DNA of 64,000 nt, from contig OX392531.1 of the NCBI GenBank assembly GCA_947623455.1, forward strand, positions 58,357,274 to 58,421,273, in the 5' to 3' direction. Under the pieces are notes generated by a model that worked only from the letters and a program-made list of their open reading frames with translations, ran no database searches and had not been told where the DNA came from. Source of the stretch: Mimachlamys varia (taxonomy: Eukaryota > Mollusca > Bivalvia > Pectinida > Pectinidae). Positions 33,798-45,636 of this stretch are shown piece after piece. Every line of letters starts with the position of its first letter. The stretch's first letter is position 1. Both the position numbers and the translations under genes were made by a program.

Positions 33798-36700
33798 AGA
33801 TAGAGAAGTAAATTATTGTAAGAAAAACAACGTAAAACATTTAAGTATACTTATTTGTAACATATTCAAATGAAATTACACAAATATTTATGTTGAAAAT
33901 TCTAACCCTGAAGGGTTGCAATTATGTAACCAATTGAAAAGGTTACATAATTGCAACCCCTCAGGGTTAGGTGATATAATTGTGAAATGTATTATTTTGA
34001 GAGAGAATATTTCCAATTAAATCCTTTTAAAATGTTTTATAATAAAAAGGATGCATAATTGACATTAAAAGTACTTAACCGCGATGCCGTGCAATTATGT
34101 AACCTTTTCGAATTGGTTACATAATTGCAGTGCATCGCGGTTAGAGGTATACAAGTAAAATCTTCCAAGAAAAAGAACGGAAAGCATTTAATAATACTTA
34201 TTTTAAACAAATTCAATCGACAATACACATATATTTCTTTTGAAAATGCTAACCCTGAAGGGTTGCAATTATGTAACCAATTAAAAAGGTTACATAATTG
34301 CAACTCCTCAGGGTTAGGTTTAATAATAGTGACACGTATTAATTCAAGCAAGAATATATCAATTTAAATGCTTTTAAAACGCTATATGATAAAAAGGCTA
34401 CAAATTAACCATTGAAAGGGCCTAACCGCGATGCGGTGCAATTGTGTAACCTTTTTGAATTAGTTACATAATTGCAGTGCATCGCGGTTAGAGATAAAGA
34501 AGTAAATTATTGTAAAAAAAACAAAGTTAAACATTTAAGTATACTTATTTGTAACATATTTAAATGAAATTACACAAATATTTATGTTGAAAATTCTAAC
34601 CCTGAAGGGTTGCAATTATGTAACCAATTGAAAAGGTTACATAATTGCAACCACTCAGGGTTAGGTGATATAATTGTGAAATGTATTATTTTGAGAGAGA
34701 ATATTTCCAATTAAATCCTTTTAAAATGTTTTATAATAAAAAGGATGCATAATAGACATTAAAAGTACCTAACCGCGATGCGGTGCAATTGTGTAACCTT
34801 TTCGAATTGGTTACATAATTGCAGTGCATCGCGGTTAGAGATAGAGAAGTAAATTATTCTAAGAAAAACAACGTAAAACATTTAAGTATACTTTTTTGTA
34901 ACATATTCAAATGAAATTACACAAATATTTATGTTGAAAATTCTAACCCTGAAGGGTTGCAATTATGTAACCAATTGAAAAGGTTACATAATTGCAACCC
35001 CTCAGGGTTAGGTGATATAATTGTGAAATGTATTATTTTGAGAGAGAATATTTCCAATTAAATCCTTTTAAAATGTTTTATAATAAAAAGGATGCATAAT
35101 AGACATTAAAAGTACCTAACCGCGATGCCGTGCAATTATGTAACCTTTTCGAATTGGTTACATAATTGCAGTGCATCGCGGTTAGAGGTATACAAGTAAA
35201 ATCTTCCAAGAAAAAGAACGGAAAGCATTTAATAATACTTATTTTAAACAAATTCAATCGACAATACACATATATTTCTTTTGAAAATGCTAACCCTGAA
35301 GGGTTGCAATTATGTAACCAATTGAAAAGGTTACATAATTGCAACCCCTCAGGGTTAGGTGATATAATTGTGAAATGTATTATTTTGAGAGAGAATATTT
35401 CCAATTAAATCCTTTTAAAATGTTTTATAATAAAAAGGATGCATAATAGACATTAAAAGTACCTAACCGCGATGCGGTGCAATTGTGTAACCTTTTCGAA
35501 TTGGTTACATAATTGCAGTGCATCGCGGTTAGAGATAGAGAAGTAAATTATTCTAAGAAAAACAACGTAAAACATTTAAGTATACTTTTTTGTAACATAT
35601 TCAAATGAAATTACACAAATATTTATGTTGAAAATTCTAACCCTGAAGGGTTGCAATTATGTAACCAATTGAAAAGGTTACATAATTGCAACCCCTCAGG
35701 GTTAGGTGATATAATTGTGAAATGTATTATTTTGAGAGAGAATATTTCCAATTAAATCCTTTTAAAATGTTTTATAATAAAAAGGATGCATAATAGACAT
35801 TAAAAGTACCTAACCGCGATGCCGTGCAATTATGTAACCTTTTCGAATTGGTTACATAATTGCAGTGCATCGCGGTTAGAGGTATACAAGTAAAATCTTC
35901 CAAGAAAAAGAACGGAAAGCATTTAATAATACTTATTTTAAACAAATTCAATCGACAATACACATATATTTCTTTTGAAAATGCTAACCCTGAAGGGTTG
36001 CAATTATGTAACCAATTAAAAAGGTTACATAATTGCAACTCCTCAGGGTTAGGTTTAATAATAGTGACACGTATTAATTCAAGCAAGAATATATCAATTT
36101 AAATGCTTTTAAAACGCTATATGATAAAAAGGCTACAAATTAACCATTGAAAGGGCCTAACCGCGATGCGGTGCAATTGTGTAACCTTTTTGAATTAGTT
36201 ACATAATTGCAGTGCATCGCGGTTAGAGATAAAGAAGTAAATTATTGTAAAAAAAACAAAGTTAAACATTTAAGTATACTTATTTGTAACATATTTAAAT
36301 GAAATTACACAAATATTTATGTTGAAAATTCTAACCCTGAAGGGTTGCAATTATGTAACCAATTGAAAAGGTTACATAATTGCAACCACTCAGGGTTAGG
36401 TGATATAATTGTGAAATGTATTATTTTGAGAGAGAATATTTCCAATTAAATCCTTTTAAAATGTTTTATAATAAAAAGGATGCATAATTGACATTAAAAG
36501 TACTTAACCGCGATGCCGTGCAATTATGTAACCTTTTCGAATTGGTTACATAATTGCAGTGCATCGCGGTTAGAGGTATACAAGTAAAATCTTCCAAGAA
36601 AAAGAACGGAAAGCATTTAATAATACTTATTTTAAACAAATTCAATCGACAATACACATATATTTCTTTTGAAAATGCTAACCCTGAAGGGTTGCAATTA

Positions 36701-38831
36701 TGTAACCAATTGAAAAGGTTACATAATTGCAACCCCTCAGGGTTAGGTGATATAATTGTGAAATGTATTATTTTGAGAGAGAATATTTCCAATTAAATCC
36801 TTTTAAAATGTTTTATAATAAAAAGGATGCATAATAGACATTAAAAGTACCTAACCGCGATGCGGTGCAATTGTGTAACCTTTTCGAATTGGTTACATAA
36901 TTGCAGTGCATCGCGGTTAGAGATAGAGAAGTAAATTATTCTAAGAAAAACAACGTAAAACATTTAAGTATACTTTTTTGTAACATATTCAAATGAAATT
37001 ACACAAATATTTATGTTGAAAATTCTAACCCTGAAGGGTTGCAATTATGTAACCAATTGAAAAGGTTACATAATTGCAACCCCTCAGGGTTAGGTGATAT
37101 AATTGTGAAATGTATTATTTTGAGAGAGAATATTTCCAATTAAATCCTTTTAAAATGTTTTATAATAAAAAGGATGCATAATAGACATTAAAAGTACCTA
37201 ACCGCGATGCCGTGCAATTATGTAACCTTTTCGAATTGGTTACATAATTGCAGTGCATCGCGGTTAGAGGTATACAAGTAAAATCTTCCAAGAAAAAGAA
37301 CGGAAAGCATTTAATAATACTTATTTTAAACAAATTCAATCGACAATACACATATATTTCTTTTGAAAATGCTAACCCTGAAGGGTTGCAATTATGTAAC
37401 CAATTAAAAAGGTTACATAATTGCAACTCCTCAGGGTTAGGTTTAATAATAGTGACACGTATTAATTCAAGCAAGAATATATCAATTTAAATGCTTTTAA
37501 AACGCTATATGATAAAAAGGCTACAAATTAACCATTGAAAGGGCCTAACCGCGATGCGGTGCAATTGTGTAACCTTTTTGAATTAGTTACATAATTGCAG
37601 TGCATCGCGGTTAGAGATAAAGAAGTAAATTATTGTAAAAAAAACAAAGTTAAACATTTAAGTATACTTATTTGTAACATATTTAAATGAAATTACACAA
37701 ATATTTATGTTGAAAATTCTAACCCTGAAGGGTTGCAATTATGTAACCAATTGAAAAGGTTACATAATTGCAACCACTCAGGGTTAGGTGATATAATTGT
37801 GAAATGTATTATTTTGAGAGAGAATATTTCCAATTAAATCCTTTTAAAATGTTTTATAATAAAAAGGATGCATAATTGACATTAAAAGTACTTAACCGCG
37901 ATGCCGTGCAATTATGTAACCTTTTCGAATTGGTTACATAATTGCAGTGCATCGCGGTTAGAGGTATACAAGTAAAATCTTCCAAGAAAAAGAACGGAAA
38001 GCATTTAATAATACTTATTTTAAACAAATTCAATCGACAATACACATATATTTCTTTTGAAAATGCTAACCCTGAAGGGTTGCAATTATGTAACCAATTG
38101 AAAAGGTTACATAATTGCAACCCCTCAGGGTTAGGTGATATAATTGTAAAATGTATTATTTTGAGAGAGAATATTTCCAATTTAATGCTTTTAAAATGTT
38201 TTATAATAAAAAGGATGCATAATTGACATTAAAAGCACCTAACCGCGATGCCGTGCAATTATGTAACCTTTTCGAATTGGTTACATATTTTCAGTGCATC
38301 GCGGTTAGAGATAAGGAAGTAAATTATTGTAAGAAAAACAACGTAAAACATTTAAGTATACTTATTTGTAACATATTCAAATGAAATTACACAAATATTT
38401 ATGTTGAAAATGTTAACCCTGAAGGGTTGCAATTATGTAACCAATTCAAAAAGGTTACATAATTGCAACCCCTCAGGGTTAGATGAAATAAGAGTTAAAC
38501 GTTCAGTTTTTAATATGAATATTTCAATTTAAATGCTACAAAGGCATTTTATCGTTAAAAGAATGCACATTAGCCATTATGAGGACCTAACCGCAATGCA
38601 GTGCAAATATGTAACCTTTTTGAATTGGTTACATAATTGCACCTGATCGCGGTTAGAGGTATTGAAGTGAAATATAGCAAGAAAAACAGCGGAAAACATT
38701 TAATTATACTTATCTGTAACATATTCAACCGAAATTATAAAGATGTTATTGTTGAAAATGCTAACCCTGAAGGGTGGCAATTATGTAACCAAATTCAAAA
38801 AGGTTACATAATTGCATTTCTAACCCTGGCC

Positions 38832-38847
38832 TCGCGAGATCTCGCGA
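38832..38847. promoter_or_regulatory. TCGCGAGATCTCGCGA palindrome (CGCG element-like)
   Basis: A perfect 16 bp GC-rich palindrome in very AT-rich surroundings. It contains CTCGCGAGA, close to the TCTCGCGAGA element bound by BANP at animal promoters. It lies between a diverged type A hairpin and a final hairpin in the right arm. Unit 2 has the same site (52301-52316). A promoter role here is inference. Confidence 0.4.
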
Positions 38848-38935
38848 AGTTCAGGGGGAATAATCCTAACCGCGGCCTATGCAATTATGTAACCAATTGA
38901 AAAGGTTACATAATTGCAATATCCTTTCAAATCAT

Positions 38936-40471
38936 AAGGGTTAGATTTTTTCAAAATAAACCTACAAAATAAAAAACACAGTCTATTCTGTTCTGATTTC
39001 CTTTATTTATTCGTGCATTTGTATCGTCAAAAATACCAATATTTAACCTAACCCTTACCCATTGCAGTTATGTAACCAATTCAAAAATGATAATTTTCAA
39101 AATTTTCATTCGAAATATTTTTATACTTGTAATAGATGCAGACTTCTGATTTTTTGTGTCAAATATCTTGAGATGTGATGCTTTCATTCTGCAAAATTAC
39201 ATTCTGGAAAATGTCTATAATTAGTGTCAAAGTTAGGGTCAAAGTTGGTGAAAATATGTAACTTTTTTGTTCAGGGTTAGCATTTCCCATGCTCGAATCT
39301 CTACGAAACTATGAAAAATGAGTTTCCCGTCGTTTTTCTATCGAAAATATGTATTTGGATATAAAAAAACACCTAACACAAAAAAGTTTTTTTGGCCAAA
39401 ATCGACACTTTGAAAGTGCCGTAACTTTTTTGTTTTTTGAGTTTTTAAAACAAATAATCGATATAATTTGGGTATTTGGAAGTTCTTTTAGCTTGCAAAA
39501 TTACAAAACGATATCTTACAGATAAAGTATGATTTCAATGGTCTGAAATATCGATATTTTGGCTTGTTTTTTGGTCGCGTAAACTACATTATAACTTTGT
39601 CATTTCGACACCTAAGAACTTTTGCTTTCTAATGTAGTTAGAACATTTATTTCCGGACAATCTAACCAAAAGGCACATTAAAAACTGCACTGGTTCGAAA
39701 AATATGGAAATGCAAATAAAGAGGGGGCCAATTGGTTACATAATTGCACCTTTTCAGACCCTAACCCTAAGATGAAGGAATGAGTATTTCTTAACCAAAA
39801 ACTGTTATAAACTAGTTCCAACCTTTTTCTTTCCGACGCTATATGGCATTTTAAAATATCTGAACTTTACTAAGTGTAATTAGCTTTCTCGCATGTCATA
39901 TTTTTGCAATTATGTAACCTTTTGGTGTCAAAATTTTCAACCTTTCAAACTCGATTTTTACAAGGAAAAAAGCCCTGAGGAAGAATCTAGAGTTGAAAAT
40001 CTATTAGATCTTGCCTCCAAAAACGCGGCACAGCAAATATTTTGCAAAAATATTTAATAAAGAATTTTTTATGAACAAAACACCAACTTTGCAGATTGAG
40101 GGTTCGGGCGGTCGACTGACCCTATATATCCCCGACCTAACTTTTTTGTTCCTCAATTTTTCTCGCTGAAAATTAGCAGGGGGTTAGAACTAATTCTTAG
40201 ATATTGTTAGGGGGTTAGGCTAACCCCCTGGAAAACCGAAGAAATATTTTCTAACCCCCTTTTAGAAAAGGGGGGTGCAATTTGGTAACCTTTTCGAGGT
40301 TTTTCAAGAAAAAAAGTCTTTTCGAATTTTCGTATCCGGACAATTTTTCCAACATATGTTCGGCGGCCACAAATACATGTTCCAAAACATTTTCAATAAT
40401 GTCGAAACAATATTTCTTTCTAACCCTGGCGAAATACAAAGTGTAACTTATTGGCCTAATCATGATGCTAA
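38936..40471. other. Distal right arm of unit 1, non-coding, with G-rich hairpins
   Basis: AT-rich, without genes. Scattered single hairpin cores remain (near 39733 and 39905). Near 40173-40290 there are runs of GGGGGTTAG and CTAACCCCC, including the near-perfect palindrome AGGGGGTTAG-G-CTAACCCCCT at 40209-40229. The arm ends 'catgatgctaa' and passes into TTAGGG repeat. The same end occurs in unit 2. Confidence 0.7.
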
Positions 40472-40570
40472 TTAGGGTTAGGGTTAGGGTTAGGGTTAGG
40501 GTTAGGGTTAGGGTTAGGGTTAGGGTTAGGGTTAGGGTTAGGGTTAGGGTTAGGGTTAGGGTTAGGGTTA
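40472..40570 (+). repeat. TTAGGG array T2 (99 bp)
   Basis: About 16 perfect TTAGGG units joining the end of unit 1 (gatgctaa) to the start of unit 2 (tcatctttggg). It is the shortest of the three inter-unit arrays, but both junctions have the same sequence as the T3 junctions. Confidence 0.98.
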
Positions 40571-43176
40571 TCATCTTTGGGATTTTTGTAACCAAAACCT
40601 GCAATTATGTAACCGAAAGCCGCAATTATGTAACCTTTTCAAAACGCCTATGTAACCTTTTATGCAACGTGTAACCTTAGATGCAATTATGTAACCTTTT
40701 GCTTCAATTATGTAACCTTTACCTTCTATAATGTACCCTTTTACTTCTATAATGTAACTGCAATTATGTAACCTTTTGCGCAAGTAACCAAAGTGAACTT
40801 TTCGTTTTTGAACCGTTATGTCATGTCGATAAAGGATTAAATTCTGCCTTTTTTTCACTTGACCCTATAATTTTCGGACTTTTAGAAAAAAAGTTATTAA
40901 CGTTCAAAGGCGAATTGGTTACACTTTTTACAACGCCGCGGTTAAGTACAATTTTAATTTGATTTCAGTTTAATTTGTGATAAAAAGCTAAAATCCCATT
41001 AGTACTAGATTCCTATATTGTTTTTTGCTGGAAAAATGTCTTTGAACACCTAACCCCGAGCTCATTTCCAATTGGTTACATAATTGCACCATAAGGTTAC
41101 ACGCCCAAGATCTAAATGTTTTTTAGGTCATTTATAGGGCTAGGGTTAGGCTTTAAATTGCATAAATCTTTAGAACTTTGATGACCGGAAATATTAAAAA
41201 AAGAATTAAGAAAATAGACCTTCAGAAGCTCAAGTTATGAATTGTGGAATTGTTTTGTCCTAAGGATAGGTACACTATTAAATTTTTTCCAAACAGGTTT
41301 ATGCAATTCTGTTCGGTTTTTTGTATTAATTCCATCGGGACATCATAAATGTAGCAGAAAATGAAGGAAAGTTTGATTTATTTACACTTTCTTAATTGTA
41401 GTGTAGCCATATGTACCAAGTCAAGGTACCAATTTATACCCCCCTCAAATTAAATGGCAATTTATTCCGGTATCCTCGCACTTATCAAGACAAACTATAT
41501 ATCGTTGGAAAGGGCATTAAATTTGCTTTAAAACGACATATTTTTTTTAGCTAAACATTACAGGACTTTTGACGAAATTTGACTTGAAACATGCCCCCCA
41601 TGCTGGTTTTAGGGCCCTTTTTTAAATTCAACCAAAAAAATATAAAACATTAAAAATAATTTTTTTTCGCTTGATAAAGTGATAGAGAATGATAAAATTA
41701 ATCAAAATAAGCTATTACACATTTAATTGTTGCAATATTAAAGGTTGTAGAATTTTTTTAAATTGTCCAAAAAATGGTGTCGTGCACCCTATAAGTGAAT
41801 TGGTTACATAATTGCAACCCTCAGGGTTAGAGTTACCTTCATCATAAGAATAGGATATAATGTTTAAATTTGAAAGATCACGTTATATTTATGTGAAACA
41901 AACTTTATTTTCCAGAATTACAGTGATATTAAGTCTAGCCCTGAGGGGGTGCAATAATGTAACCAATTCAAAAAGGTTACATAATTGCACACTCTCAGGG
42001 TTAGACATAGAGACATTAAAATGCTTATTTTAAACCAATAATAATTCATTTTAAATGTTTTTATTGAAATTTATCATTGAAAGAAGACATTAATATACAC
42101 AATCATAGTAAAATGTGAGTCATTCAGAATGTACTTGTTAAGTAATGGTAATATATAAGAGCAAGTTCTTGCATGTGTTCATGTTATATTTATTTTCAGT
42201 TAATTTAACCTAACCCTGGCGGTTCATTTAAGGCAGAAATTTTCGTACTTGTAAAATATCTATTCTACAATACTAAAATATACAACATTATGAATATTAC
42301 ACGAATCACATTATTCCATAGATTTTCGTTGTCTATCATAAATAGATAAACATTGTAGGAACATATTCAAATTTGTTTATTTATTATTTATTTGATGCAA
42401 TGTAATTGAATAGGGGCACAATGTTTCGTAGCATATATGACTTGATTCTTCCAGAATTAGAAATGGTTTTATTTTAGTTAGAAATACACGTTTATAGTTT
42501 TATTTATTACTGATTTAGACTGATATTCTAAATGTTCAAAAACACTGTTATATATCAAAATTGGAGGGTATCAATTTTGGAATCGAATTAAAAGCAGTTC
42601 GTTCTTTGTGACTTGAACCACAAAATACATTATTTCTCTGTTTACCAGTTAATTTTATAGGAAATGAACGTATTTCAATCAAACTTTGACTGATTTTGGA
42701 AAAAAAGTTACATAATTGCGAACCCCCAGGGTTAGGTGAAAAAAAAGCAATTTCTAGACTTTAAACGCTTTTCTATAACCTGCGCTTCACGTACTTTCTG
42801 TAGATATAAACACTATCCGAAAAGAAAGAAAAAAGTTTTTTTCCCAACTTTTTTTTGTAAGGCATATACCCACAAGGGATTAGTTACGTAATTGCATCCC
42901 TCCAGGGTTAGAGTTTTTATTTATTTTCCTAAGACGTAACTTTGTGGAGAGCTAGAATAAATCAAATGGAAAGTATTCCGCTCTTATATTTAGAAAATAA
43001 ACGAACTTAACACCTAACCCCAGGCGAAATTTCGAATTGGTTACATGATTTTAAATGCTTATATTTTGGTCAATATTTAACTTTTCGGAAACAGTTTCCA
43101 CCTATTTTGCATTATCTCGAACGTCTTGAGATAATAGAAAAAGATTTTTGTCGGAATATCATCGCATAAAGATTTT

Positions 43177-43440
43177 TTGAGATTCTCAACCCTCAGTCGA
43201 CACATACTGAATTGGTTACATAATTGCATCCAAACCGTGGTTAGCCCAAAAGATATCAGTGATCAAAGTTTACTATCAACCATTTACGAAATGATTGTTT
43301 TTTTCAAAGTTATTCTTCGGCAATTGTTGTTGAAAATTATCATGGATGGTCAACAAAAATATCAAACCTGGCAGCTGTATGCTTGGAAGAAAGCATTTTA
43401 TCTGGCGAAATTGATATGTGTTAGGCTTTTAATCAAATGA
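43177..43440 (+). CDS. Hypothetical ORF across left arm/cargo 2 border
   Basis: An 87-codon frame. The first 25 residues are translated from left-arm hairpin and the remaining 60 from the start of cargo 2 (residues DISDQSLLSTIYEM, then Phe/Leu/Lys-rich). No motif is recognised. The second part is moderately protein-like and could be the remnant of a gene truncated at the border. Confidence 0.2.
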   Translation: MRFSTLSRHILNWLHNCIQTVVSPKDISDQSLLSTIYEMIVFFKVILRQLLLKIIMDGQQKYQTWQLYAWKKAFYLAKLICVRLLIK

Positions 43441-43459
43441 TTAAAAAAGTCAAATATTG

Positions 43460-43537
43460 TCTAACCCTATTACATTTGCTATTTTGCCACCAAAAAATAT
43501 ATATATGGTAGCAAAAGTACCACTACTCCAGGGTTAA
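43460..43537. repeat. Cargo-2 hairpin, telomere-like ends
   Basis: TAACCCT at the left and AGGGTTA at the right enclose complementary parts: 'gctattttgccacc' with 'ggtagcaaaagtacc'. The core (GTAGCAAAAGTACCACT) differs from that of the arms, but the plan is the same: outer telomere half-repeat, stem, core, loop. Confidence 0.7.
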
Positions 43538-43639
43538 ATGAATGCTTGATTTTTACGTTAATTAAAACTGACAGGTATCTAGTGTTTGACTGCTTATAAT
43601 TCCTATCGATATAATATTATAGTTATTAATGAAAAAATG

Positions 43640-44645
43640 CGTAACCCTTAGAAATGGATATTTTGCGACTTATTGTTTTCGAATGAGTATCAAAAGTACC
43701 ACTTTTCGAGGTTTAAGTGAATCTTTAATTATTTTGCTTTTATGTTATAACTTGACAAATTATTATACTTATATAAATCGCAAATGGACAAACAACGAAC
43801 ATGTTTCTTAAGACTTTATGAAAACCTATTAGAGTGGGACTTTTGCTACTTAAGTTTTTCGAATGAGTAGCAAAAGTACCACTATTAAAGGTTTAAGTTA
43901 TTCTTACATCACTGTGCTTTTATTTCATAATTTGACAGATTATTGTAGTTTTATCAATCGCAAATGGACAAACAACGACCTTGTTCCTTTAGATTTTATG
44001 AAAACCTATAAGAGTGGGGCTTTTGCTACTTAAGTTATTTGAATGAGTAGCAAAATTACCACTCTTCAAGGTTTCGGTGAATTCTTTTTTATTTTATTTT
44101 TATTTTATAACATAACAGTTTATTGTATTTCCATATATCGCAAACAGACAAACAGCAAATGTGTTTCCTAAGACTTTATGAAAACCTATAAGAGTGGGGC
44201 TTTTGCTACTTAAGTTATTTCAATGAGTAGCAAAAGTACCACTCTTCAAGGTTTCAGTGAAACTTTATTTATTTTGTTTTTATTTAATAATATAACCGTT
44301 TATTGTATTTCCATACATCGCAAACAGACAAATAGCAAATGTGTTTCCTAAGACTTCATGGAAACCTATTAGAGTGGGACTTTTGCTACTTAAGTTTTTC
44401 GAATGAGTAGCAAAAGTACCACTATTAAAGGTTTAAGTTATTCTTAAATCAATTTGTTTTTATTTTATAACTTGACAGATTATTGTTCTTTTATCAATCG
44501 CAACTGGACAAACAACGAACTTGTTTCTTCAGAATTTATGAAAACCTATAAGAGTGGGGCTTTTGCTACTTAAGTTATTTGAATGAGTAGCAAAATTACC
44601 ACTCTTCAAGGTTTCGGTGAATTCTTTTTTATTTTATTTTTAACA
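43640..44645. repeat. ~180 bp satellite of cargo 2 with GTAGCAAAAGTACCACT hairpins
   Basis: About six units. Each has AGTGGGACTTTTGCTACTTA, then a short loop (agtttttcgaatg), then AGTAGCAAAAGTACCACT, then 'aggttt'; copies of the right half lie near 43684, 43863, 44042, 44224, 44402 and 44581. Between hairpins is AT-rich sequence with 'cgcaaatggacaaacaacga'. The core also occurs singly near 43510 and 46841. Confidence 0.88.
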
Positions 44646-44699
44646 TCTCTTTGTTTTTTCAGTATAATGATTTTATAATTTGAAATGAGGGTACCATAC

Positions 44700-44895
44700 C
44701 CAAAACGCATAGTAAGAGGTCATAATAGCTTTTAAAATTACGCGTTATACTTTTTCTTTTATAATTCAGCTTTTTAAAAACATCTATAAAAAGACACGCC
44801 GGATGTTTTCAAACTTTATTTCATTTAAATTCTTAGGGAATCATTCCTACCTGGAATGATTCGGCAACGTATATACATATGTACAATGAGCATGC
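44700..44895 (-). repeat. Duplicated 3' module, copy 1
   Basis: About 190 bp closely similar to 45452-45636: 'agtaagaggtcataat', 'acgcgttatac', 'aaaaagacacg.cggatgtt', a stem-loop and 'cggcaacgtatatacatatg' + 'tacaatgag'. On the minus strand the order is stop codon of the 44917-45126 ORF, stem-loop, AATAAA, so it reads as a 3' untranslated module. Confidence 0.75.
44838..44862 (-). terminator. Stem-loop followed by AATAAA (3' end signal, copy 1)
   Basis: GAATCATTCC-TACCT-GGAATGATTC is a perfect 10 bp stem with a 5 nt loop. On the minus strand 'gaaataaagtttg' with AATAAA follows at about 20 nt. It lies 55 nt after the stop of the minus-strand ORF at 44917-45126. It is not a histone-type stem-loop. 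Confidence 0.5.
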
Positions 44896-44916
44896 TGAGC
44901 TAGGAGGGACCTGGGT

Positions 44917-45126
44917 CTACATTAGGTAGACTATCCTCTTACTGTCCATCCACGTCAGGAGCCATTCGGCGTCCACGACGCGGATAGACAGAAAGAAGCA
45001 CAGGAGGTCCCCCCTGACATCAACATGCTCTGTGCATTCCATTTTCATCAGTATCATCCGAAGTTTCACTCGTGAGAGTTCACAAATGCTCGGAAACTGT
45101 ATGGAAATGACCCCACTAGTTGCCAT
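44917..45126 (-). CDS. Hypothetical 69-residue protein, cargo 2
   Basis: Starts at the ATG at 45126 (ACAATGGC, good context). A perfect TATA box, TATAAATAG, lies on the minus strand at 45165-45157. About 31 nt separate it from the ATG, so the leader would be extremely short, with a TCACA initiator-like start just before the ATG. The product is Met/Leu/Val-rich: MATSGVISIQF, a central KLRMILMKMECTEHVD, then LLCFFLSIRVVDAEWLLTW. It has no recognised domain, and the hydrophobic part (residues 41-60) is too interrupted for a clear membrane helix. Downstream are a stem-loop and an AATAAA signal. Promoter, start context and 3' module together favour a real gene, function unknown. Confidence 0.45.
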   Translation of the reverse strand: MATSGVISIQFPSICELSRVKLRMILMKMECTEHVDVRGDLLCFFLSIRVVDAEWLLTWMDSKRIVYLM

Positions 45127-45156
45127 TGTGAGGGTTGAAATCTATTTAACAACTTA

Positions 45157-45165
45157 CTATTTATA
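45157..45165 (-). promoter_or_regulatory. TATA box of 44917-45126 ORF
   Basis: TATAAATAG on the minus strand matches the metazoan TATAWAWR consensus exactly. It is placed about 31 nt upstream of the ATG. Confidence 0.45.
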
Positions 45166-45451
45166 TTTAAAATGATGGCGACAATTTCAGTTTGCAAACT
45201 TTGTTTCTTATTTGTGTTACATCGTCTCTAATCATCACTGATCAGAAATAACTGACAAGGGAATATCATTAAGGAACTTATATTTATATGGGTTAATTAA
45301 AGTGGATGAAATAAAAGACATATAGCAAAATCAATTTGAGTCCTTTTTATTTTAATTAAAAAGGGGGAGGTAACCTTTATATATACTATATTACACTGAC
45401 AAACATGTTTTGTTGTTGTGAGGGGTCATCTTGTGAATTTTTTTTTGTTAT

Positions 45452-45636
45452 TAGTAAGAGGTCATAATTGCTTTAAAAGTACGCGTTATACTTAGTATTA
45501 TATAATTCAGCTTGTTAAAAACATTTATAAAAAGACACGTCGGATGTTTCCAAACTTTATTTCATTTTTATTTTGAGGGAATCATTCCTACCTGGAATGA
45601 TTCGGCAACGTATATACATATGTACAATGAGACGTA
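45452..45636 (-). repeat. Duplicated 3' module, copy 2, with possible partner ORF remnant
   Basis: Second copy of the module at 44700-44895, including the stem-loop GAATCATTCC-TACCT-GGAATGATTC (45579-45603). On the minus strand just upstream (about 45750-45600) an open frame without ATG reads RRKLFRKKRKYNLVASSDHE, then Gly/Thr-rich residues. It may be the end of a second, spliced or decayed gene served by this module. Confidence 0.5.

Larger units (their letters stand above)
33470..38935. repeat. 347/694 bp hairpin satellite of unit 1 right arm (~16 subunits)
   Basis: Each 347 bp subunit holds two long hairpins about 170 bp apart. Type A (e.g. 33555-33623) starts CTAACCCTGAAGGGTTGC and ends GCAACCCCTCAGGGTTAG. 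Type B (e.g. 33728-33797) starts CTAACCGCGATGCCGTGC and ends GCAGTGCATCGCGGTTAG. Both enclose the core AATTATGTAAC ... GTTACATAATT. Two subunit versions alternate, giving a 694 bp higher-order period (35078, 35772, 36466, 37160, 37854). The last subunits (38560-38935) are more diverged. All the 80-, 104- and 108-codon ORFs here are repeat translations. Confidence 0.95.
27677..40471. repeat. Subtelomeric unit 1 (12,795 bp)
   Basis: Complete unit between telomere arrays T1 and T2. Layout: left arm 27677-30357, cargo type 1 30358-33110, right arm 33111-40471. The left arm matches unit 2 (40571-43251) and unit 3 (54443-57123) at constant offsets of 12,894 and 26,766 bp, with no indel seen. Cargo and early right arm match unit 3 at the same offset to at least about 34,350. 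The right arm is 1,041 bp longer than that of unit 2, exactly three 347 bp subunits. Confidence 0.95.

Noticed and set aside
33470..38935. CRISPR-like array (regular palindromic repeats)
   Set aside because: Repeats are about 70 bp with near-identical 'spacers', in a metazoan-type genome; there are no cas genes. It is satellite DNA with hairpins.
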